Below are positions 40,982 through 47,195 of a stretch of 47,195 nucleotides of DNA, piece by piece (the stretch's first letter is position 1; every line of letters starts with the position of its first letter). The position numbers and the translations under genes were made by a program. Source of the stretch: Desulfuromonadaceae bacterium (GTDB lineage: Bacteria; Desulfobacterota; Desulfuromonadia; Geobacterales; Pseudopelobacteraceae); assembly GCA_028681335.1 (NCBI GenBank), contig JAQUIT010000025.1, positions 1 to 47,195 of the forward strand, given 5' to 3'. The notes under the pieces were generated by a model, which saw only the letters and a list, made by a program, of their open reading frames with translations, was not told where the DNA came from and did not search any database.

Positions 40982-41236
40982 CTAACTTATATGATACTCT
41001 AGTAAATCCTCAACAGCTGAGTTCTTACTATTAGGGTTGACCTTCAATGCTTCAATCCTACTAAACAAACTTGTAGTTGTTTCCTGCGGTAGCTCGTCTA
41101 CAGTAATGCTATTGTTCTTAAGAAACATGATTGCTTGAGATAAAACCTTAGGGTCATCCAAGTTAGTTAGTAGAGCTTTTGCAACTGCTCCATGTAATGT
41201 GTTAAGTGTTTCTTGTGTTGCTTTAGTTGTGTTCAT
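40982..41236 (-). CDS. terS: Terminase small subunit (gp18-like)
   Basis: The 84-residue helical protein is the size of T7 gp18 (89) and has a pattern common in podovirus maturase A: TLHGAVAKALLTNL, then SQAIMFLKNNSITVDEL. It should recognise concatemer DNA and present it to TerL. Its ATG overlaps the stop of the gp16-like gene (ATGA). Repeat element D separates it from terL. Annotated on pattern plus position, as TerS proteins vary greatly. Confidence 0.75.
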   Translation of the reverse strand: MNTTKATQETLNTLHGAVAKALLTNLDDPKVLSQAIMFLKNNSITVDELPQETTTSLFSRIEALKVNPNSKNSAVEDLLEYHIS

Positions 41237-44200
41237 TTATGTTGTCCTAGTAATTGTGATATAGCAGTATCATTAGTATTACCCATAATTCTACTACTTA
41301 GAAAATCTCCTTGAGGTGCTGCTGATAGACTAGCACTTCCTCTCTCTATACTTGTTTGGTTTGTTAGTCCCTTAAATCCAGCTTTTATAAAAGGAATAGC
41401 ATTCAATATTGGAACATTACTTCCTGTCAATGCTACAACCTTCTCCCAGTCATCTTCCTTAATAGCATTAGGTACTTTAGATAAACTAGATACCATCCTA
41501 TTAGCTGTTGATACAGCAGCAGATGTTGGTAACTGCCCTGTCTTACCCTCGTAACCACTAGTAGTTTTAAGACCACCAGCAGTTGCAATCATATCATAAA
41601 TACTAGGAAAGATAGTAGAGAACTGTGTTTTAAGGAATGCATTTTTAGCTAGGTCTTCTTTAGACATTCTTATATCTTTAACACCTGCTGCAACCAATGC
41701 AGCATCTTGTAAGTCCAGTGTTGTGTAGCTAATGACCATAGCAGCAATAGCACCTACCGCAGTTCTTGCTGTTTGTTCTTCCATATTCAATACTAATCTC
41801 TCATATGCAACAGTAGGGAACTGGCTATACTGTAATAATAAAGGCTTAATCCACCCAGATACTTCACTTTGGTATCGATGTATTTTAGTACCATCTGTTC
41901 TTACAATAGTATCGTGTACAGAATTTTGTAGTGACTGCATAACTCGTTTACTTAATTCTTTATTGTTCCAGTTATAGAAGTTATAGTCATCTACAATATT
42001 ACCATTCTTTGAATTATACTTAATATTCTCAGAAGCTATTTCTTTTAAATGAGACTCGCCAATACCATATCGTCCTAAACGAGACGCTTCTTGTGATGAT
42101 AGTGCACCACCATTAGCAACCTTCTTACTAAGTGTCATTAGTTCGTTTAGGTATGCTCCTCCTGCCATAAAATCTAATGTATCTTGAATGTGGCTGAAGA
42201 AACTAACTTTTCTTCCTAAGTGGTTAACATCATCTAAAAACTTCTCACCCTTAACAGCTACAGTGCTTAGGCTCTCGGTTTCAAATCTCATTGACTTAGT
42301 ATCTCGTAACCACATACCAGCTAATCCTACATCATTAAAATAGCCTATTAATGGGTCGTTCTTATCAAGACCTTCTATTAGTTTAATCATTCTACCATGG
42401 GCAGGAATAAACTCAGTTATTGTATTTACTAAACCATTCTTAGCAATAATAGAACCAACCTCAGCTAATGAGTATATAGAAAACCCAGCACTATACATAG
42501 CAGATGCAACCTTTTTACCTACTCTTGCTACAATAGAATCAGCAGAATTAGGATTAGTTTGTATCTTTCTTGTTCCAAGAACACTCTCAATAATAGCTGA
42601 TAAGTTATCTGTATCTTTAACAGAAGCTCCTTCATTAGCTGCTTTAATCTTGATAGCATCTAACTTATCCCCAATAGAGCCAGTAGAGTCGGTTACAATA
42701 CCAAAGAACTTCTGTACTGCTAATTTACCGCCCATATTATCATGATACATTGTCATATCATCAAATACACTTTTACTAAAGTACTCTGGATATAGTGAAT
42801 CATCAAGTCTATACTTTCTAAGAAATGATGATTTAGTAACACCCCCTGTTTGACTTGAGGAATCTAAAAATCTATGTTTCAAATCACCATCAATTGCCTT
42901 CTGATACAATGTCTCTGCTGACTTCTTAATATCATCCTTTAATGCTGTTAACTTAGCACCTTTAGCCGTAAGAAGTTCTACTTGTGTTAGCTTATTCGCT
43001 GTCAACATTTCTTCAAAATGAGTTATAACAGTTTGTCTATCACGACTTCTCATAGCTGTAACATCATATCCTCTTGGTGCAAATCCAAATGAAGACTTAT
43101 TAGCAAGAGCTGGTGTACTTAATCTAGTTCCTTCTTCAGCAAACTTAGTATAGAAATCATGTATATATTGTAGATGCTTTGGAACTTTTAATTGTGTACC
43201 TGTTATACCAACACCCGTTTGTTCAAACTCTCGTTTAAAACTATTGGTAATAACTTGATAGAAATCATCTGGATATTGCACCTTACCTTTAACCAATTTA
43301 AGAGTAGTACCTGTTTCAGTCTCAAAGATAGTAACTCTATCAGACATAGGTGTAGCTGCAAACTTAACATCTGCTTCATCTTGTACTAACTTTTCAAACT
43401 TTCTATATTCAAGACTATGGGAAGCATCAACTTCGTTAAGAGAAGTATTACCAGCAATAGCTGCTCTATTCTGTTCTTTTCTAGCATCAAGTAAATACTT
43501 CTCTAATTCTGTTTTATAGCCAATAGCATGTTCAGAATCTTTATACACAAATCTACCAGTAACATCTTTCTCACCAAACACACTTAGTCCAGCCTTATTA
43601 GACATATCTTTCATCCATTGTGGTGCTGTTGGTGAGGTTATAATACTGTCTATTGGATTAAATACTAGATGATGTCTAACAAAGTTTTGTACTGGTGTTA
43701 GTGCTTTTTGAACACCATCAGAAGCCAATGCTTGACTAGCCATACTAGCACCACCAACGATAGCTGAAGGAAGTAGTGAAACACCAACCCCTAATGCACT
43801 ACCAAACATAATAGCATCATGTAGTCGTTCTGGTTCAACTACTCGGTTCTCGGCTTGTAATAGTGCCTCACTTATCCCTACTGAACCACCAATAACACCA
43901 CCAGTCTCTAGGGATTTTAATGTTAAAGCTGAAGCTCCTGTAAACTTAGAAGCAACATCTACAGTCTTAGCAATCTTACCTAACCCAGCTCCAGCAACCC
44001 ATGATACAGGGTCTATTACTGAAGCAAATAATGTTAAACCTAAATTCTCAGATAGTGGTAACGACTCTAGTACTTTCTCTGCATCTTTCTTATTGCTGTA
44101 ACGGTCAATGGCTTTATATAACGAATTAGAATCTGTTATATCTGCAAAATCAACCATATCTTCAGGAGCTATTTGTGCCTGCCTAAGCTTAGATACTAAA

Positions 44201-44529
44201 TCATCTTTTGTTAGTTCTTGTGATGACTCTGGCATAACTTCTCTAGTATACCCATTATTCATAGACATAGGGTCAGCCTCTATTGACTGACCTATTCTTG
44301 TTTCATTAGTATTAGTAATAGCATCTTTAATAGTGGTGTATCCCACAACATTGTCTGTTAGTGCTGCATCTATTTTATCTATTGTAGAATACTTTGGCTG
44401 TTGTTTAATAAACGCTTGTTTAGCATTAGCCTGCTGTTCTCCTAATACTTTTGCTTGTTCAATAAAAGTATTGTATCTAGTAGATATACCACCTTGTTCA
44501 ACAACAGGAGATATAATATCGTTAATCAT
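41233..44529 (-). CDS. Internal virion protein gp16-like (large core protein)
   Basis: The 1098-residue protein occupies the place of T7 gp16 (1318), which is ejected and spans the envelope. Early residues are helical and polar; NLGLTLFASVIDPVSWVAGAGLG (about 165-187) and GGSVGISEALLQAENR (about 215-230) are family-like hydrophobic and helical stretches; the remainder is long helical. I see no lytic transglycosylase motif at the N-terminus, unlike T7. The ATG at MINDII is preferred, with AGGTGG upstream; it overlaps the end of the gp15-like gene. Confidence 0.8.
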   Translation of the reverse strand: MINDIISPVVEQGGISTRYNTFIEQAKVLGEQQANAKQAFIKQQPKYSTIDKIDAALTDNVVGYTTIKDAITNTNETRIGQSIEADPMSMNNGYTREVMPESSQELTKDDLVSKLRQAQIAPEDMVDFADITDSNSLYKAIDRYSNKKDAEKVLESLPLSENLGLTLFASVIDPVSWVAGAGLGKIAKTVDVASKFTGASALTLKSLETGGVIGGSVGISEALLQAENRVVEPERLHDAIMFGSALGVGVSLLPSAIVGGASMASQALASDGVQKALTPVQNFVRHHLVFNPIDSIITSPTAPQWMKDMSNKAGLSVFGEKDVTGRFVYKDSEHAIGYKTELEKYLLDARKEQNRAAIAGNTSLNEVDASHSLEYRKFEKLVQDEADVKFAATPMSDRVTIFETETGTTLKLVKGKVQYPDDFYQVITNSFKREFEQTGVGITGTQLKVPKHLQYIHDFYTKFAEEGTRLSTPALANKSSFGFAPRGYDVTAMRSRDRQTVITHFEEMLTANKLTQVELLTAKGAKLTALKDDIKKSAETLYQKAIDGDLKHRFLDSSSQTGGVTKSSFLRKYRLDDSLYPEYFSKSVFDDMTMYHDNMGGKLAVQKFFGIVTDSTGSIGDKLDAIKIKAANEGASVKDTDNLSAIIESVLGTRKIQTNPNSADSIVARVGKKVASAMYSAGFSIYSLAEVGSIIAKNGLVNTITEFIPAHGRMIKLIEGLDKNDPLIGYFNDVGLAGMWLRDTKSMRFETESLSTVAVKGEKFLDDVNHLGRKVSFFSHIQDTLDFMAGGAYLNELMTLSKKVANGGALSSQEASRLGRYGIGESHLKEIASENIKYNSKNGNIVDDYNFYNWNNKELSKRVMQSLQNSVHDTIVRTDGTKIHRYQSEVSGWIKPLLLQYSQFPTVAYERLVLNMEEQTARTAVGAIAAMVISYTTLDLQDAALVAAGVKDIRMSKEDLAKNAFLKTQFSTIFPSIYDMIATAGGLKTTSGYEGKTGQLPTSAAVSTANRMVSSLSKVPNAIKEDDWEKVVALTGSNVPILNAIPFIKAGFKGLTNQTSIERGSASLSAAPQGDFLSSRIMGNTNDTAISQLLGQHK

Positions 44530-46684
44530 AGTAACCACCTAATGTTCTTGTTGTTTCTGCTGTAGTTGCTAGTTCTTTAGCACCATACTTAGTTAAAGTG
44601 CTACCAGCTTCTTTTAAATACTCCTCAAAAGACATACCAGAGTTAAATCCATACCTATTACCTTCTACTGATAACCACATAGTTTTAGTACCTTTATTAT
44701 AAATAGCTCCGTTTATTAGACCTTTACTCTCGTTAGATAATAGTTCAGAGTAGGATGAAATCAAATCTTTCTTTTTAGTATCTAGTGTAATACCTTTAAG
44801 ACTTGTTAAATCTACTCTACCACCTATAACCATAGGAGCAGTTTCTTTAATAGTTGTTTCAATAGATGAAGATAGCGTCTGCCCTATTTTCATATTATCA
44901 ACTATTGCTTCTCTAAACCCATTTACATCAGATATTTTATTATTCTTAATAGCTTCATCAATCTTTTTCTTCTCTTCTGGAGTAAAGTCAATCTTTTGTT
45001 TGGCTTGTTCAGTTGCTTTAGCAATGATGTCAGCATCTATGGTTTGTTTACCAGATAAGGTTCGTAATCGTTCTGCTATGTGGATAACAGCAACATTATC
45101 TTCTCCCATTACCTGTTTATAGCTGTTTGGTAAAGCTTCTTTTAACTGCACATAATCATTATATACGCCTTGGAACTTCTTAGGGTCTTGTATCTGAGAT
45201 GATACAAACTCTTTTATATCTCCATCAGCTAGTGTTTTCATATTTAGTGTAGCTATTTTAGCTATTCTATTAATATCCGTAGATGCATATGCTTTATTTA
45301 TCTGGCTACTAGCAACTTCTTTATACGCCTTCTGTTCCTGAACTGGTAAGTCTTTATATGATGTTTGTAAAAATGCAGATTCATTCTTATCTGCTAAATA
45401 CTTAAACCCTTGAACATCAGCCTTATATAGCTCCTCAGCAGATACAACAAAACCTTCATTCTTCTTTCGTACTAGCTCAAGATAGTCCTTTTTTGACCAG
45501 TCGTTACTACTGCCTTTATCGTTCTCAAGTCTAGCAAGTACTTCTTTAACAGCACCATCATTAGCTTTCTTTTGTTGTTTATCTGTTGTGTATACATATT
45601 CTCTATATAAGAAATCTGCTCTATCTTTATCTAGTTTATTAGCCTTAACATCTTTATCTAGTAGTGCTCGTACTTCTTCGACAGGCATACCACTATATTT
45701 TGTTAAATCTTCAAAGTGTTTCTCTGTTCTAGTTTGTAGTTTAGTTTGGAGTGCTTCTTCCTGTGCTACTTTCTCTCTAATTTTATTCTTATATAGTTCT
45801 TTATATAAAATAGCCTGTTCTGGTGTTTGTATTGTTCCTCTTTTTAATTCAGAATCAATACGACTAAACATAATCTTCTCAGGAACAGTTGCAGCATTAA
45901 CCATATCTTTAACTATTTCTTCTTCTTTCTTTCTAGTATGTTCTTCTATAACATCAAAAGCACCTTTATACTGTTTAAATTCTTCTGTACCAGCCATCTT
46001 AGGGTCTAATGATAACACTGTACTTAATGTGTCTTTCTTTAATTGTCGGGCTTGGTCAAATATAATAGTTTGTGAATCAATTGAATTAATAGCAGCATTC
46101 ATAAATGTTTTATTAGTCTTAATACTATTTGTTCTATCATCATCACCAGTCATCTGTTTACGATACGCCAGTAGAGCTTCTAATGTTATTTTAATATCTT
46201 CTGGTTTAGAATTACCAATACTGGATGCCATAACTTCTGCAATGTTGCCATCAGCAATAGAGCCTTGTTGTACATTGTACTTAGTCCTATAGGTTTCTTC
46301 ATGATGATTATTTACAGAAGTTATTTTTGAACCTAACTCTGCAGCATATTTATCGTTTAACTCATACTTAGTTATAAGATATTCTCGTTTACTTCTATAA
46401 GCATCTTTTAACTCTGCTTGCTTGCCTAAGTCCTCTCCAACATTTGCTAATGCATCTTGATGTTCTACATTTATATTATTAAAATCAGTTACAGCATTAA
46501 AATACTTATGTTGATTCGCCTCATCCTCTACACCCTTATAAGCTTTAAAAGCATTATCTGCAACTTGTATTGCTTGTGCCATATCATGTGCAATAGGAAT
46601 AGGTGTTTCTTGTTTATTTAGAAAAGGTCGTAAACTATATTTTTCTTGACTACTCTGTCCAAAATCCATACCTATATCTGCCAT
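44522..46684 (-). CDS. Internal virion protein gp15-like (core protein)
   Basis: The 720-residue protein (T7 gp15: 747) is Lys/Glu/Ala-rich and mainly helical, starting MADIGMDFGQSSQEKYSLRP and ending in GGYYD. It lies between gp14-like and gp16-like genes with overlapping starts and stops on both sides, the T7 core order. In T7 it forms part of the ejection tube with gp16. AGGAGG precedes the ATG. The first 95 codons are repeated at the left window edge with small differences. No enzyme motif is seen. Confidence 0.82.
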   Translation of the reverse strand: MADIGMDFGQSSQEKYSLRPFLNKQETPIPIAHDMAQAIQVADNAFKAYKGVEDEANQHKYFNAVTDFNNINVEHQDALANVGEDLGKQAELKDAYRSKREYLITKYELNDKYAAELGSKITSVNNHHEETYRTKYNVQQGSIADGNIAEVMASSIGNSKPEDIKITLEALLAYRKQMTGDDDRTNSIKTNKTFMNAAINSIDSQTIIFDQARQLKKDTLSTVLSLDPKMAGTEEFKQYKGAFDVIEEHTRKKEEEIVKDMVNAATVPEKIMFSRIDSELKRGTIQTPEQAILYKELYKNKIREKVAQEEALQTKLQTRTEKHFEDLTKYSGMPVEEVRALLDKDVKANKLDKDRADFLYREYVYTTDKQQKKANDGAVKEVLARLENDKGSSNDWSKKDYLELVRKKNEGFVVSAEELYKADVQGFKYLADKNESAFLQTSYKDLPVQEQKAYKEVASSQINKAYASTDINRIAKIATLNMKTLADGDIKEFVSSQIQDPKKFQGVYNDYVQLKEALPNSYKQVMGEDNVAVIHIAERLRTLSGKQTIDADIIAKATEQAKQKIDFTPEEKKKIDEAIKNNKISDVNGFREAIVDNMKIGQTLSSSIETTIKETAPMVIGGRVDLTSLKGITLDTKKKDLISSYSELLSNESKGLINGAIYNKGTKTMWLSVEGNRYGFNSGMSFEEYLKEAGSTLTKYGAKELATTAETTRTLGGYYD

Positions 46685-47195
46685 TAAAATCCTCCTGTAT
46701 AGCCGCCAGCAGCAGCTTCCGATAATGAACTAAATCCACCAAAACCCCCAGCAGACATGTCTGGTACTAATGATGATGCTGCTCCAGCTAGTCCTGCACC
46801 CATAGTATAGCCACTTACTCCAGCCTGTAGTGCTGATGAGCCAACCTGTAGCGTACTTATTGTATTCTTCTTCGCTTGAGCAGCATATCCATATAATGCA
46901 TTATTAGCATTAACTCTTGTATTATCCATCTCGTATCCAAAGGAAGCCATAGTATCTTCTGCCTTCTTAGCTAAGGTATTGTGGGCAAACATGGATGCTA
47001 ATGCTGACGAGTTGTATGCACGAGCTGCTGTATTGCCTGCGATGTTCTTTTCTACTATTGTATTAGTAGTAGAGGCTGATGTCTTAAGAGCATCCCATCG
47101 TTTAGCACTCATTTCCAAGGCTATGTTATCATTAGCTTCAGAAGCTTGTCTTTGTAGTTGTTTTATCTGATAGTTATAGTCGTTATAGACTTGTT
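46400..47195. repeat. Right copy of the 796-bp heterogeneous end overlap
   Basis: Collinear with bases 1-796 with no indels. Reading both copies, the gp15-like part differs at few positions and the gp14-like part at many, with changes in both synonymous and non-synonymous places. The right edge of the window cuts the gp14-like gene at its codon 34. This supports a circular map of about 46.4 kb closed between two alleles. Confidence 0.9.
46684..47195 (-). CDS. Internal virion protein gp14-like, second allele, 5' end cut off
   Basis: About 170 C-terminal codons of a gp14-like gene; the frame is open to the window edge and the true start lies outside. It matches residues 34-203 of the protein at 285-896, with clear differences near residues 150-175 (NTISTLQVGSSALQAGVSG against STISTLGMVTSVAQAGISG). 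The first Met inside the window (before SAKRWDAL) is not a start. Its stop overlaps the gp15-like start as in the other copy. Confidence 0.8.
   Translation of the reverse strand, partial: QVYNDYNYQIKQLQRQASEANDNIALEMSAKRWDALKTSASTTNTIVEKNIAGNTAARAYNSSALASMFAHNTLAKKAEDTMASFGYEMDNTRVNANNALYGYAAQAKKNTISTLQVGSSALQAGVSGYTMGAGLAGAASSLVPDMSAGGFGGFSSLSEAAAGGYTGGF

Noticed and set aside
45588..46292. Long plus-strand open frame opposite the gp15-like gene
   Set aside because: It is the antisense shadow of a Lys/Glu-rich gene, has no ribosome site, and its product is a low-complexity Ser/Leu chain. The same holds for the other plus-strand frames.

Overview
This window is an essentially complete genome of a lytic, T7-like podovirus (Autographivirus-type). 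It carries a single-subunit T7-type RNA polymerase, a T7-type primase-helicase and DNA polymerase, a gp2.5-type ssDNA-binding protein, a gp6-type exonuclease, a gp8-type portal, gp11/gp12-type tail tubes, gp14/15/16-type internal core proteins and a gp18/gp19-type terminase pair. All convincing genes are on the minus strand, so the genome reads from high to low coordinates. The DNA is AT-rich and most genes have a strong AAGGA/AGGAGG-type ribosome binding site. The host is probably a low-GC Gram-negative bacterium; small Cys-rich proteins and the lysis gene set remind me of Campylobacterota phages, but the sequence does not prove the host. No integrase, tRNA or CRISPR array was seen.

Layout in transcription order. 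(1) 38.2-37.5 kb: left-end-like non-coding region with a terminator hairpin, a candidate phage promoter, a 7-bp tandem array resembling the T7 short repeats beside its genome ends, and a tandem pair of candidate host promoters. (2) 37.5-29.2 kb: early genes, many small and unknown, plus a peptide-bond-forming cassette (glutamine-synthetase-like amidoligase, ATP-grasp ligase, and a fusion of class II glutamine amidotransferase with gamma-glutamylcyclotransferase) and thyX. (3) 29.2-26.7 kb: phage RNA polymerase. (4) 26.7-16.5 kb: DNA metabolism: SSB, RusA-like resolvase, primase-helicase, DNA polymerase, two nucleotide pyrophosphohydrolase-like proteins, a class II ribonucleotide reductase interrupted by a group I intron with a LAGLIDADG gene, and two exonucleases. 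(5) 16.4-1.1 kb: virion and lysis genes: acetyltransferase, portal, scaffold, capsid, tail tubes, three receptor-binding proteins, PLA2-like protein, holin, coiled-coil membrane protein, M15 endolysin and a set of decoration-type proteins. (6) 0.9-0 kb, continuing at 47.2-38.2 kb: internal core proteins, small terminase, and large terminase carrying a class 3 intein.

The first 796 bases and the last 796 bases are homologous and collinear but differ by about 60 substitutions. The map is therefore circular with a heterogeneous overlap, and the unique genome is about 46.4 kb. The overlap lies inside the core-protein genes, so it is unlikely to be the physical terminal repeat, which should lie near 36-38 kb.

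Regulation can be partly read. A minus-strand motif CATCCAmTTkrG followed by a purine-rich GAGA stretch occurs at 16.4, 26.7, 37.8 and 38.1 kb, the expected sites for phage RNA polymerase promoters. Two of these sit directly behind a terminator-like hairpin. A four-copy palindromic element of unknown function occupies intergenic gaps at 1.0, 18.1, 36.2 and 40.9 kb. The amidoligase cassette, this repeat family and the two self-splicing insertions are the most unusual parts of the genome.
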